Source: Macrococcoides psychrotolerans (GTDB lineage: Bacteria > Bacillota > Bacilli > Staphylococcales > Staphylococcaceae). Taken from it: a stretch of 64,000 nt of DNA. This document shows, one piece after another, positions 25,800 to 35,320 of the stretch. The position numbers and the translations under genes were made by a program. Within the stretch, counting starts at the first letter, position 1. Each line of letters starts with the position of its first letter. The notes beneath the pieces were generated by a model, which did not search any database, was not told the DNA's origin, and was given only the letters and a program-made list of their open reading frames with translations. The stretch lies in assembly GCF_038095555.1 (NCBI RefSeq), contig NZ_CP124591.1, forward strand, positions 744,001 to 808,000, in the 5' to 3' direction.

Positions 25800-26605
25800 A
25801 ACTAAGAGGTAAATTATTTTTAGCGGTCGCACTTTTCATTTTATATTTCCCGATCTTCTATTTAATGTTTTATTCCTTTAATTCTGCTGGCAATATGAAT
25901 CATTTTGAATCCTTTACGTTAGATCATTACAAGGCAGTGTTTGAGAATAAGCGCCTACTCGTTATTATCGTGAATACACTCGCTGTGGCACTTATTGCAG
26001 CAAGCATCTCTACAGTGATTGGTATCTGTGGCGCTATTGCGATACACTATATGCGCAATAAGAAGATTAAAATCGGACTATTGACATTAAACAATATATT
26101 AATGGTAAGTTCTGATGTAGTGATCGGCTCTTCGTTTTTAATCTTATTTACTGCGATTGGTCACTTTACAGGGCTTGGGCTTGGATTCTGGTCTGTACTT
26201 ATATCACATATCGCATTCTGTGTGCCCATCGTGGTGCTGCTCGTATTACCAAAACTATATGATTTAAATACATCTCTTATTAATGCGAGCTATGACTTAG
26301 GTGCGAGCACATGGCAGACGATCAAAAATGTCATTATCCCGCATATACTCCCTGGTGCACTTGCTGGATTCTTTATGGCACTGACTTATAGTCTGGATGA
26401 CTTTACAGTCAGTTTCTTCGTCACTGGAAATGGCTTTAGCGTATTATCTGTTGAAATCTACTCGATGGCACGTAAAGGCATTTCAATGGAAATCAATGCG
26501 ATCAGCACATTAATGTTCTTAGTGGTGATGACAATCATTGCAATTTACTACGTAGTAACAACAAATGCAGATAAGAAGAAGTTAAAGGCAGGTGCAAAAT
26601 CATGA
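25796..26605 (+). CDS. potC: Spermidine/putrescine ABC permease II
   Basis: A 269-residue permease partner of PotB with six membrane segments and an EAA loop (INASYDLGASTWQTIKNVII). It starts within the end of potB (ATGA) and overlaps potD in the same way, so translation of the three is coupled. Confidence 0.93.
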   Translation: MKLRGKLFLAVALFILYFPIFYLMFYSFNSAGNMNHFESFTLDHYKAVFENKRLLVIIVNTLAVALIAASISTVIGICGAIAIHYMRNKKIKIGLLTLNNILMVSSDVVIGSSFLILFTAIGHFTGLGLGFWSVLISHIAFCVPIVVLLVLPKLYDLNTSLINASYDLGASTWQTIKNVIIPHILPGALAGFFMALTYSLDDFTVSFFVTGNGFSVLSVEIYSMARKGISMEINAISTLMFLVVMTIIAIYYVVTTNADKKKLKAGAKS

Positions 26606-27675
26606 AACAACTGATGCAGCTAATCTTCATCTCACTTGCAGTTGCCGTATTATTATTATTCTCAAGCCGCTTTATCAATCCACCGCCATCAGGTGGAAAA
26701 GGGAATGTCCTCTATGTATATAACTGGGGCGAATATATCGATCCTGATCTGCTTAAAAAGTTTGAGAAGGAAAAAGGGATTCGTGTCGTACTAGAGACGT
26801 TTGATTCCAATGAAGCGATGCTCGCAAAGATTAAGAATGGGGGGACAAGCTATGATATTGCTGTCCCTAGTGAATATGCGATTCAGAAGATGAAAAATGA
26901 AAAGTTATTGCTGCCCATCGATCATAATAAAATACCAAATCTAAAAAATATTAATAAAGATTTTATGGATCTCCCTTTTGATAAGAAAAATGAATACTCT
27001 ATCCCATATTTCTGGGGTACTGTAGGCATTCTATACAATCCGGACACAACGAAAGACATTGATTTTTCGAGCTGGGATAGTTTATGGGATAAGCGCCTGA
27101 AAGACGACGTTCTTATTGTTGACGGTGCCCGTGAAGCACTTGGATTAGCGCTGAATAGTATGGGGGAATCTTTAAATGAGACTGACCCTGATAAATTACT
27201 TAAGGCTGAGCAGAAGCTTGAGAAACTTGCACCGAATGTAAAAGGTGTTGTAGCAGATGAAATTAATACGATGATGGTACAAAAAGAAGCGGATGTTGCG
27301 GTTGTATGGAGTGGCATGGGTGCTGATATCATGACAGAAAATGAAAATCTGGACTTTGTTGTACCAAAAGAAGGATCGAATCTATGGTTCGATAATATCG
27401 TCATCCCAAAAACGGCACAAAATATTGAAGGGGCACATGAATTTATTAACTTTCTGCTTGATGCACAAAATGCAAAAAAGAATACGGAGTGGGTCGGATA
27501 TGCGACACCAAATAATGCGGCTTTAAGATTACTGGATAAAGAAACACGAGAAGATGAACGATTCTATCCAAATAAAGCAGTGCAGGAGAAGCTGGAAGTA
27601 TATGAGGACCTTGGTTATGAAAATATAAAAAGATATAACGAACTCTTCCTTAAATTTAAGATGTCTTTGAGATAA
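26602..27675 (+). CDS. potD: Spermidine/putrescine-binding lipoprotein or membrane-anchored protein
   Basis: Substrate-binding protein of 357 residues. An N-terminal hydrophobic segment (about residues 4-22) precedes the mature domain, which has the PotD start LYVYNWGEYIDPDLLKKFEKE. No lipobox Cys is visible in the signal region (VLLLFSSRFINPPPSG), so it may be held by the uncleaved helix or released. The binding residues WGEY and the IPYFWGTVGILYN segment are present. Confidence 0.92.
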   Translation: MKQLMQLIFISLAVAVLLLFSSRFINPPPSGGKGNVLYVYNWGEYIDPDLLKKFEKEKGIRVVLETFDSNEAMLAKIKNGGTSYDIAVPSEYAIQKMKNEKLLLPIDHNKIPNLKNINKDFMDLPFDKKNEYSIPYFWGTVGILYNPDTTKDIDFSSWDSLWDKRLKDDVLIVDGAREALGLALNSMGESLNETDPDKLLKAEQKLEKLAPNVKGVVADEINTMMVQKEADVAVVWSGMGADIMTENENLDFVVPKEGSNLWFDNIVIPKTAQNIEGAHEFINFLLDAQNAKKNTEWVGYATPNNAALRLLDKETREDERFYPNKAVQEKLEVYEDLGYENIKRYNELFLKFKMSLR

Positions 27676-27767
27676 GCGTATGTTGATTTCAGCCAATTTC
27701 AATATTTATGCATAAAATTTATTTGTGAGGGTACTATATAAGAAATAAGTTTAAAGGAGATGGATAT

Positions 27768-28535
27768 ATGAGTCGTAGAGAATATACTCAAACAGTACAA
27801 CCCGTAAGTCGAGTTCCTGAAAAAATCTTTGGGTGGTTAGCATGGTTACCACTATTAGCACTTTCATTATTTGGTCTTTATCAATTATTAGTGAATGGGA
27901 ACAACCCAGAATTCATTCAGGCAATGAAAGATGGATTGAATGAAGAGATGCAGAAAAATAACCAAATGGCAGATGCCTTTAACCAAATGGGGTTAACAGT
28001 TGAAGAAGCTGTACCATTATTTGTTAAGAGTTTCTGGTATTTCTTAGCTTATTCTTTAATCCCGATTATTTTAGGATTAATCGGATTACTTAAGATGAAG
28101 AAGAGAATCTTTGCAGGAATAATGTTATTGCTTGCTGGATTGTTTACAACACCATTCTTCTTTACATTCATCTTAGGATTTATTCCATTATTCTTCTTTA
28201 TTTCAGCAATACTTTTATTTGCGCGTAAAGATAAAGTAATTAAGAATAATGACTATTATGAAGACCCTGCACATGTTGAGCGTGAACAGCACGCTGCACC
28301 ATCATATGTTGAACGCGATGCTCGTATCGAAGAAGAAAAGGATTTCACTTATGATGCAGACGACAAGCATGACGATGTCGTGGTAGATGATGTAGAACGT
28401 TCTACAGTTCGTGAAGACAGAGTAGATACACATTTCGATAACAATATCGATAGTGATTCAGACCGTGTAACTTACGTTGATAAAACAAAAGATGCAGTCG
28501 ACGAACGTCGAGACAACTATAACAATAGAAGATAA
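27768..28535 (+). CDS. DUF4064-like membrane protein with acidic tail
   Basis: A 255-residue protein with about four membrane segments (roughly 22-42, 88-108, 112-130, 134-152) and a long charged Asp/Glu/Arg tail from about 165. It resembles the DUF4064 proteins found after potD in staphylococci. Function unknown. Confidence 0.75.
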   Translation: MSRREYTQTVQPVSRVPEKIFGWLAWLPLLALSLFGLYQLLVNGNNPEFIQAMKDGLNEEMQKNNQMADAFNQMGLTVEEAVPLFVKSFWYFLAYSLIPIILGLIGLLKMKKRIFAGIMLLLAGLFTTPFFFTFILGFIPLFFFISAILLFARKDKVIKNNDYYEDPAHVEREQHAAPSYVERDARIEEEKDFTYDADDKHDDVVVDDVERSTVREDRVDTHFDNNIDSDSDRVTYVDKTKDAVDERRDNYNNRR

Positions 28536-28555
28536 GTAAAACTTAAGACCAATAT

Positions 28556-28586
28556 AAAAACCAGAAACGATTGTTTCTGGTTTTTA
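28556..28586. terminator. Bidirectional terminator
   Basis: AAAAACCAGAAAC / GTTTCTGGTTTTT hairpin between the convergent DUF4064-like gene and the DUF1641 gene. Confidence 0.88.
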
Positions 28587-28611
28587 TTATGAGGACAGGA
28601 TTACTGTCCTT

Positions 28612-29277
28612 TTATTTTTTTAAGAGTAATGAGCCGATTGAAAGTGCTGCGCCACCAAGCGCTGCAATGCCAACGTACTTTGAATTTGAAGTGCCGCGTA
28701 CTTCATCCCGCTTAGATTTACTCGGAAGTTCTGTGTGATGTGCATGCGCTACATCACCCGTATTTGTATGTACAGGGTCAACGATGCCCTGCTCCTGTTT
28801 CAGCTGCTGGAAGGATGTACCGAAACCCTTAACAAACTTTGTCAGTACGATAGAACCTTCAACGAAATCTTTATTTGTTAATACTTTAAGTAATCCGGTC
28901 CACCCAAGTGGTGTGCTTTGATTATATTCAGTCGATAATTTCAGACCTTTATTGAACTTCAAGATCATCGGTTCGATATCATTGAAGTTAAACTTACCTA
29001 ATCCTTGGACGAGTAGGAGTGCGTTACGAATCGCCTGGTCACTTTCAGTTTCATTGATGGCCTTTAACACACGCGTTAATATCGGATCGCTTTGAGAGAG
29101 CGCAGCATTGGCTGCATTTAATGCTTCATGCTCATCGAGCTGTTCGAGTAAACGGAATAATTTAAGTAACGTATCTTTATGCTGGATCAGCTGATCTTCT
29201 AATTCACGTAATTCCTTTTGTCGGAGTGCTTCAATATCTACTTCAGTCGGTTTAATTACACGTGTTGGTTGTGCCAT
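28612..29277 (-). CDS. DUF1641 protein, partner of formate dehydrogenase
   Basis: A 221-residue helical protein with a DUF1641 core (about residues 60-160; GLGKFNFNDIEPMILKFNKGL) and a short C-terminal hydrophobic tail (YVGIAALGGAALSIGSLLL). DUF1641 proteins (YrhD in B. subtilis) are encoded beside the FdhA-like subunit and are thought to be an accessory subunit. The start adjoins the fdh stop codon, so the pair is an operon. Confidence 0.85.
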   Translation of the reverse strand: MAQPTRVIKPTEVDIEALRQKELRELEDQLIQHKDTLLKLFRLLEQLDEHEALNAANAALSQSDPILTRVLKAINETESDQAIRNALLLVQGLGKFNFNDIEPMILKFNKGLKLSTEYNQSTPLGWTGLLKVLTNKDFVEGSIVLTKFVKGFGTSFQQLKQEQGIVDPVHTNTGDVAHAHHTELPSKSKRDEVRGTSNSKYVGIAALGGAALSIGSLLLKK

Positions 29278-32243
29278 TATCTATCACCTCTCATTTTAAC
29301 GATATCGCCTGGATACACATAGTCATCTCGTCTCCATTTCGCTTCAACGTTAACGCCCATTTGTGGTACACGGTTCCCGAAGCGGAAGTTGTTTTCTGGT
29401 AATGGTGATTTGTTGCCTTTATCTAGGATGATAAGCTTTGCCTTTGTTTCTTTGTAAGCTGGTGTTGATGTGTCTTTATCTGCGATAGAGCTTGAGAGCA
29501 GGTTAATCGCTGCATCGCCATTATCGTTCATCGGTAAGTAAACTTCTTTGCCGAATACACGGTCAGTAATTAATGCGCGTACATCAACCTTGCCGTAGGG
29601 TGACTGTAAGCGTACGAGGTTACCTGTTTGAATACCACGTTCGTCTGCAAGTTCCTGAGAAATTTCTAAGAATGCATCCGGTGTTTCCATTGCAAGACCT
29701 TTAACTCGATATGTCATATTACCTTCGTGGAAATGCTCAAGCAATCGTCCGTTGTTAACATGAATATCATATTGTGCTTCATATTCAGTCGGCTCTGTCC
29801 AGTCAACAGGGAAGAAGTTCGCTTTCTTATCATCAAATGGGAAGCCTTCTGTAAATAATAACGGAGAATCTGTGCCGTCTTCTTTAACTGGCCATTGTAA
29901 GCTATTGAACCCTTCTAGTCGATCATAGGATACACCTGAGTATATTGGTGTTAATGACGCGATTTCATCCATTACGTCACCTGGATGCGCATAATCCCAG
30001 TCTGCGCCCATATGCTTTGCAATCTCTTGAATAATCTTCCAGTCTGGTTTCGTACCTTCTAAAGGTTCCATTACTTGATAGAGACGCTGAATACGACGCT
30101 CTGTATTCGAGAATGTTCCTTCTTTTTCGAAACTTGGTGCTGCAGGTAGAATAACATCTGCATATTCAGCAGTTTTTGAGAAGAAGATGTCTTGTACAAC
30201 GAAGAATTTCAGCTTTTCAAATCCTTCGCGGACGTAGTTGATGTTCGAATCAACGATACCCATATCTTCACCTTTTAAGTATAATACATCAAGCTCATCC
30301 GCATGCATTGCATCTACCATCTGGTGGTTATTCTGACCGACATTAGGGTTTAATGCTACACCCCATGCTTTGCTGAATTTTTCAAGCACCGCTTTGTCTG
30401 CAATCTTTTGGTAACCAGGAAGATGTGTTGGCATGCTTCCCATATCTGAAGCCCCTTGAACATTGTTGTGACCACGTAATGGATAAGATCCTGCACCTGG
30501 TTTCATATAGTTACCTGTTACTAGCAATAGGTTAGAGATCGCAGTAGAAGTATCACTACCCCCACGTTGCTGAGTCACACCCATCGCCCACATAACGGCT
30601 GTCGTTTTTGCTTCATGGATCATTTCTGCAATCTTGATAATTTCTTCTTTCGACATGCCAGTATGTTCTGCAGCATAATCGATTGTGTATTTCTGTAGTC
30701 CTTCAACGAGGGCAGTGTAGTTGTTCACATGCTTATCGATGAATGCCTGGTCCTGCCAGTTATTGTCGATAATATATTTCGTTACTGCATTTAACCACAC
30801 TAAGTCACTACCTGGATTCGGACGCACGAACATATCAGCACGTTCTGCCAGCTCATGTTTACGGATATCTGCTACAAGTAATTTAGAGCCGTGTAATTTC
30901 TGAGCACTCTTTACGCGCGTTGCGATAACAGGATGTGCTTCAGCTGTGTTCGTTCCGAGTCCAATAATCAGTTCTGCACGTGCAATATCTGTAATCGAAC
31001 CTGAGTCTCCTCCGTAACCAACCGTACGCCATAATCCCATCGTTGCAGGAGACTGACAGTAACGTGAACAGTTATCTACGTTGTTCGTACCTACGACTTG
31101 ACGGGCAAGCTTCTGCATTAAGTACGATTCTTCATTTGTACACTTAGAAGAAGTGATGAACGCTAATCTTTCAGGACCACGCGTATCAATCGTCTCTTTA
31201 AATTTAGAAGAGATTAAGTCGAGTGCTTCTTCCCAGGTCGCTTCTCTAAAGCCATCCGCTTCACGAATTAATGGCTTCGTTAGACGTTCACCTGAATTTA
31301 CGAAATCCCAGCCGAATTTACCTTTAACACATGTAGAAATCTGGTTCGCCGGTGCTTCAGGGCTTGGTTCTACTTTCAGCACTTCGCGACCTTTCGTCCA
31401 TACTTCGAAAGAACATCCGACACCACAGTACGTACAAACTGTCTTAGTCTTCTTGATTCTATCCTTACGCATCTCTGCCTCAACGTCTGAGATGGCCATA
31501 AGCGGTGTGTACCCTGTTTCTACTGCTTTCGTAACTTCTACAGCCGGACGGAATGCGTCCTTAAGCATACCAGTTAAGAAACCAGCTTCACCAACCATGC
31601 CAACTTCCATCATTGCATTACATGGGCATACGGTAGAGCAGTGACCACAATTGACACAAGAGGAATCATCGATATTTAAGTCCGTATTCCCATCCCAGAT
31701 GACACGTGGACGTTCTAATTCCCAGTCAATCATCAATGTTTCATTGACCTGTACATTCTGACAGGCTTGCACACAGCGACCACAAAGTATACATTGATCT
31801 GGATCATAACGGTAGAACTTACCGATATTCTTTGGTGCACCTTTAGGAGACTGGGCAGTAGCCTGATGATCTATCTTTAAATTCTTAACGGTATTATGTA
31901 CTGTACAGTTTCCATTGTTAAAATCACATACTGTACAATAAAGTTCATGATTACGTAATATTCTGTCCATCGCAATCATCTGTGCTTCAAATGCTTCACT
32001 TGATCCTGTCTTGACAATGTCCCCGTCTTTAAGCTGTGTACTACATGAACGTACGAGCTCACCATTGACTTCAACGATACATGCATCACATGTTTCGATT
32101 GCACCAAGATCGGGGTGATAGCATAGTGCTGGAACATCAATGCCCTTAAACCTTAAGTAGTCGAGAATGCTTACATTGTTCGGAACTTCCATCGGTTTGC
32201 CGTTCAGCGTAATACTGACCGTTTGTGATGTTACATCATTCAT
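29277..32243 (-). CDS. Formate dehydrogenase-like molybdoenzyme alpha subunit
   Basis: A 988-residue, multi-cluster oxidoreductase like YrhE/FdhA. Order: 2Fe-2S ferredoxin domain (about residues 1-85), a Cys/His cluster motif (CTVCDFNNGNCTVH), two 4Fe-4S motifs (CILCGRCVQAC and CVNCGHCSTVC), then the molybdopterin domain with its own 4Fe-4S site (CTYCGVGCSFEVW) and the dinucleotide-binding C-terminus. The molybdenum ligand position reads SRYCQSPATMG, so Cys replaces selenocysteine. The ATG at 32243 is preferred because GGGG lies 9 nt upstream; one six codons earlier has no ribosome site. Formate is the likely substrate by family; electron acceptor unknown. Confidence 0.9.
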   Translation of the reverse strand: MNDVTSQTVSITLNGKPMEVPNNVSILDYLRFKGIDVPALCYHPDLGAIETCDACIVEVNGELVRSCSTQLKDGDIVKTGSSEAFEAQMIAMDRILRNHELYCTVCDFNNGNCTVHNTVKNLKIDHQATAQSPKGAPKNIGKFYRYDPDQCILCGRCVQACQNVQVNETLMIDWELERPRVIWDGNTDLNIDDSSCVNCGHCSTVCPCNAMMEVGMVGEAGFLTGMLKDAFRPAVEVTKAVETGYTPLMAISDVEAEMRKDRIKKTKTVCTYCGVGCSFEVWTKGREVLKVEPSPEAPANQISTCVKGKFGWDFVNSGERLTKPLIREADGFREATWEEALDLISSKFKETIDTRGPERLAFITSSKCTNEESYLMQKLARQVVGTNNVDNCSRYCQSPATMGLWRTVGYGGDSGSITDIARAELIIGLGTNTAEAHPVIATRVKSAQKLHGSKLLVADIRKHELAERADMFVRPNPGSDLVWLNAVTKYIIDNNWQDQAFIDKHVNNYTALVEGLQKYTIDYAAEHTGMSKEEIIKIAEMIHEAKTTAVMWAMGVTQQRGGSDTSTAISNLLLVTGNYMKPGAGSYPLRGHNNVQGASDMGSMPTHLPGYQKIADKAVLEKFSKAWGVALNPNVGQNNHQMVDAMHADELDVLYLKGEDMGIVDSNINYVREGFEKLKFFVVQDIFFSKTAEYADVILPAAPSFEKEGTFSNTERRIQRLYQVMEPLEGTKPDWKIIQEIAKHMGADWDYAHPGDVMDEIASLTPIYSGVSYDRLEGFNSLQWPVKEDGTDSPLLFTEGFPFDDKKANFFPVDWTEPTEYEAQYDIHVNNGRLLEHFHEGNMTYRVKGLAMETPDAFLEISQELADERGIQTGNLVRLQSPYGKVDVRALITDRVFGKEVYLPMNDNGDAAINLLSSSIADKDTSTPAYKETKAKLIILDKGNKSPLPENNFRFGNRVPQMGVNVEAKWRRDDYVYPGDIVKMRGDR

Positions 32244-32372
32244 AAAATTACCCCACTTCATATTTATTTTAAAAAATATATGCCCTAACCTAATTATAAA
32301 TTATCTGAGTATTATTGCAATTTTATTATTGAATTGATTTCAGTAATGAATAGAAATAAAACAGATAAAAAT

Positions 32373-32417
32373 ATGAGACGAGAACAAATGATGCGTAATC
32401 ATCTGCCCTCATCTCAT
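32373..32417 (-). terminator. Terminator of the YktB-like gene
   Basis: On the minus strand ATGAGATGAG ... CTCGTCTCAT with one wobble pair, an inner stem GATGATTACGCATC, then ATTTTTATC. It also separates this gene from the fdh leader. Confidence 0.6.
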
Positions 32418-32422
32418 ACGTA

Positions 32423-33034
32423 TTAAATATATAAAGGAAGTAATTTAAAAAACGTATCTTCTACCGCTGCTAAAAACTTTTTATCTGACATCAATGCATC
32501 ATCATCAGGTAAGAATACTTTGCCGAATAATAGTTCTCCTTTTTTTACATTGATGAGACGATCGATATAACGTTTCAGCGCATCTTCATCTAGTGAATGA
32601 ACTGCTTCATATGTCTTTTTCATATGATCGCCCTTAATGATAAAATCACGATCAAGTGCTAATATGTCATTAACTTGCTGCTGCCACTTTGCCGCCATGC
32701 GCTCTTTTTCAGGGGATTCATAGATAATACCAAAGAGTACGAAAACGTGGTCATCGAAGAGTCCAATCTGGAAGTGGGGCAGCATCTTGTAACCGCGTTT
32801 GTTTGTTGAAAATGCAACCCATGTATCGTTCGGTGGATTCGTTTTACGACGCAGATGTTTCGCTACATGTGGATAGAATGTTTCATCTGTATGCTGAGAT
32901 AAATAGCTGCTAAAATATTCACCAAGTGCTTCTAGCTTCGGACGCGTTGTTTCGATCAATGCTTCCATACGCGGCTCTAAGCCTTCCACGTTAAAGACAT
33001 TGAAATCTTTTGAAGTAAAATGATATTTTGCCAT
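32423..33034 (-). CDS. UPF0637/DUF1054 protein (YktB-like)
   Basis: A 203-residue conserved protein starting MAKYHFTSKDFNVFNVEGLEPRM, typical of the DUF1054 family. It includes HLRRKTNPPNDTWVAFS and YKMLPHFQIGLF. Function unknown. It is divergent from the inositol monophosphatase gene, as yktB is from yktC in Bacillus. Confidence 0.88.
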   Translation of the reverse strand: MAKYHFTSKDFNVFNVEGLEPRMEALIETTRPKLEALGEYFSSYLSQHTDETFYPHVAKHLRRKTNPPNDTWVAFSTNKRGYKMLPHFQIGLFDDHVFVLFGIIYESPEKERMAAKWQQQVNDILALDRDFIIKGDHMKKTYEAVHSLDEDALKRYIDRLINVKKGELLFGKVFLPDDDALMSDKKFLAAVEDTFFKLLPLYI

Positions 33035-33137
33035 AGTTCACTCACCTTTTTCTTTTATATATACTATTATATACATAAAGTTGAAACAATTTTGCTTATG
33101 TTTAAGATATTGTATAATGATCCTAGGAGGAGATGCT

Positions 33138-33959
33138 ATGGAATTATTTGAATTTATGAAACAGATTGTTTATCAGGCTGGCAGTAATATTAGAGCTCAA
33201 CTTAATCAGCCGTTATTAATAGAAACGAAATCAAATCCAAATGATCTTGTCACGAATATGGATAAAGAAACCGAACAGCTGCTGTATGATGCAATAATGC
33301 AAGCTTACCCAATGCACCATATTATCGGTGAAGAAGGAAGCGGTACAGATATTACCTCTATGGAAGGTACGGTATGGATTATCGATCCGATTGATGGTAC
33401 TTTGAACTTTGTACATCAGCAGGAAAACTTTGCGATTTCTGTCGGTGTATTTGTTGATGGGAAGAAGTATGCGGGTGTCATCTATGACGTCATGCGTGAC
33501 ACGATGTATAGCGCACGTGCAGGACACGGGGCATACAAGAATGAAGAGCCGATAGCACCACTTATTGATAGCGAACTGCATCAATCTATCATCTCGATGA
33601 ACCCGAACTGGTTAACGAAAGATTATACGAAAGACATCTATAGTGACATCGTCATCAAAGCAAGAAGTGCAAGAAGCTATGGTTCAGCAGCGTTAGATTT
33701 CGCCTATGTTGCAACAGGCAAGGTGGACGCTTATATTACGCTCAGGCTACATCCATGGGACTTTGCCGGTGGCGCCATCATCGCTGAGGAAGTGGGGGCA
33801 GTCGTTACGAACCAGCTGAATGAACCGCTGGATATGCTCCATGCGAATTCAATTATGGTGGCAAACAAAGCGCTCCACGATGAAATTTATACACAGTATT
33901 TGAAACCACATTCAGCTGCTCTTGATAGCATCCATCAAGAGAGGTTCCATCGCCGTTAA
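33138..33959 (+). CDS. Inositol monophosphatase family protein (SuhB/YktC-like)
   Basis: A 273-residue Mg-dependent phosphatase. Metal motifs: GEEGSG (about residue 70), WIIDPIDGTLNFVH (about 84-97) and HPWDFAGGAIIAEE (about 205-218). The ATG at 33138 follows AGGAGG; an in-frame ATG 57 bp earlier lacks a ribosome site. Its stop codon overlaps the stop of the convergent gene by 4 bp. Confidence 0.92.
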   Translation: MELFEFMKQIVYQAGSNIRAQLNQPLLIETKSNPNDLVTNMDKETEQLLYDAIMQAYPMHHIIGEEGSGTDITSMEGTVWIIDPIDGTLNFVHQQENFAISVGVFVDGKKYAGVIYDVMRDTMYSARAGHGAYKNEEPIAPLIDSELHQSIISMNPNWLTKDYTKDIYSDIVIKARSARSYGSAALDFAYVATGKVDAYITLRLHPWDFAGGAIIAEEVGAVVTNQLNEPLDMLHANSIMVANKALHDEIYTQYLKPHSAALDSIHQERFHRR

Positions 33960-34828
33960 ATATAATAGGCACCTTTAGTTGTGCCGAACTTCTGGAAGTG
34001 TTTATTCAGCAGTTTCGTGAGTATAAAAGGTGGGAAGTAATGCGCTGTAAATTCAGCGAAATTACGTCTCGTCAGTCTTTGTTCGGATAATATCGCTTTA
34101 AACTGTGAAATATTATGATTGAACAAGCTTTCTGAATCGATGATTGCATTACAATGTGTGCAGTAATTCAGAGATTTGAAGCGGTTGAGTGTATTCAGCG
34201 CTAAGCAGTCAGGACAGCTGACACCCTTTTTGTAGTCGGGGAGATGGATTTCATGTATTACAGAAGTATCGACTAAGACAGTGCTAATGGTGCTGTTTTT
34301 TTTTTTTGAGCAGATACTCATGCGCTCAAGATAGGGTAAAATCTGATCCTTTAGCAGAATATCGCCCGGGTGACTATGGATATCAAGCATGAAGGTCTCA
34401 TTGAACATCACACATTTTGTATACACGGGCAGTTGCGTTGAAGTTTCAGGCATCACATTGATAACAGAATACTTCATACAATGCAGTTCGGAAATATCGG
34501 CGTGTGTGGTATAAGTTGTGCTATTTATAAGCATACCGTCACCGTCAATATGATGTAAACCGCTATAATCATTGAACTTAAATAAATGTACTGCATTATC
34601 AGTGATAATAATCAGGTTGATATAGATATTGTGATGCGTCTGATACTGCCATATGCACTCAAAGTGTGTATGGTCAATCTGATTTAAAAGCGCCATAAAG
34701 GCATGCTCAAGCTGATAACGTTTATTCAGCTCATGTAGCTGTGCGGCGCAGTGCGTATTGGATGTACGATGGACAAGCGATTCCAGTGCAGTTAATGTAT
34801 GAGGTTTGCTTAATGGTTTAATGTGCAT
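33956..34828 (-). CDS. Unrecognised zinc-ribbon protein with an A12 coding tract (NERD-like N-terminal part possible)
   Basis: A 290-residue protein that I do not confidently recognise. The N-terminal two thirds (residues about 40-170) resemble a NERD-type nuclease fold in layout (NLIIITDNAVHLFKFNDYSG). A CPDC...CTHC zinc ribbon follows at about 205-228, then a basic helical tail. Starts MHIKPLSKP after AAAGGAG. A run of 12 A residues in the coding strand (34296-34307, encoding SKKKN) may cause slippage. It is inserted between suhB and the DUF5325 gene, where staphylococci usually have no such gene. Confidence 0.7.
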   Translation of the reverse strand: MHIKPLSKPHTLTALESLVHRTSNTHCAAQLHELNKRYQLEHAFMALLNQIDHTHFECIWQYQTHHNIYINLIIITDNAVHLFKFNDYSGLHHIDGDGMLINSTTYTTHADISELHCMKYSVINVMPETSTQLPVYTKCVMFNETFMLDIHSHPGDILLKDQILPYLERMSICSKKKNSTISTVLVDTSVIHEIHLPDYKKGVSCPDCLALNTLNRFKSLNYCTHCNAIIDSESLFNHNISQFKAILSEQRLTRRNFAEFTAHYFPPFILTKLLNKHFQKFGTTKGAYYI

Positions 34829-34910
34829 ATCAGTTCTCCTTTGCATTGATGATTATAATATAGCGACTCAATTGGAGATATTCAAATTGCTATATTTAAA
34901 AAATTACAAA

Positions 34911-34946
34911 AAAATCACACTAAAATTTAAAAATTTTAGTGTGATT
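34911..34946 (-). terminator. Terminator of the DUF5325-like gene
   Basis: AATCACACTAAAATTT / AAATTTTAGTGTGATT, 16-bp perfect stem; read on the minus strand it is followed by a run of T residues. Confidence 0.85.
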
Positions 34947-35019
34947 AATTAAAAATAGTATGAAAGATTAAAAAATAGTGTCTCAAAATTAAAAAGCGGT
35001 AAATCGATAAAAAATTTTT

Positions 35020-35205
35020 TTAAAGCTCACCATTTTCACGAAACTTCTTCTTGAAAGTGAAGCCTACGCCAAAAGTGGCGATAAATAATATCACTGCTAT
35101 ACCTATAAGTAATAAGTTACCTTCAGCAAGTCCGATACTAAAGAGGATAAGCATCAGTACTGCGAAACAAGCAAGTGCGAATTGTGTAATTGTACTTTTC
35201 TTCAT
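35020..35205 (-). CDS. Small membrane protein, DUF5325/YlaF-like
   Basis: A 61-residue protein with two membrane segments (about residues 8-28 and 30-50) and a basic C-terminus KKKFRENGEL. It resembles DUF5325 proteins located just upstream of typA in staphylococci and Bacillus. Function unknown. AAGGAG precedes the ATG. Confidence 0.8.
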   Translation of the reverse strand: MKKSTITQFALACFAVLMLILFSIGLAEGNLLLIGIAVILFIATFGVGFTFKKKFRENGEL

Positions 35206-35320
35206 ATAAATTTACTCCTTTTTACTTTCTATAAACTCCATGATATATTAATATCGTATTATATGATATAATATCACAGTTACATAAAAACTGTAAGTTG
35301 ATTAAGAAGGGAAAGACCAC

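Noticed and set aside
26602..26680. PotD as a normal lipoprotein
   Set aside because: No Cys is present at the end of the signal segment, so lipid modification cannot be supported from the sequence.
31153..31644. A 163-codon plus-strand frame opposite the formate dehydrogenase
   Set aside because: It is antisense to Fe-S and molybdopterin motifs and has no start signals.
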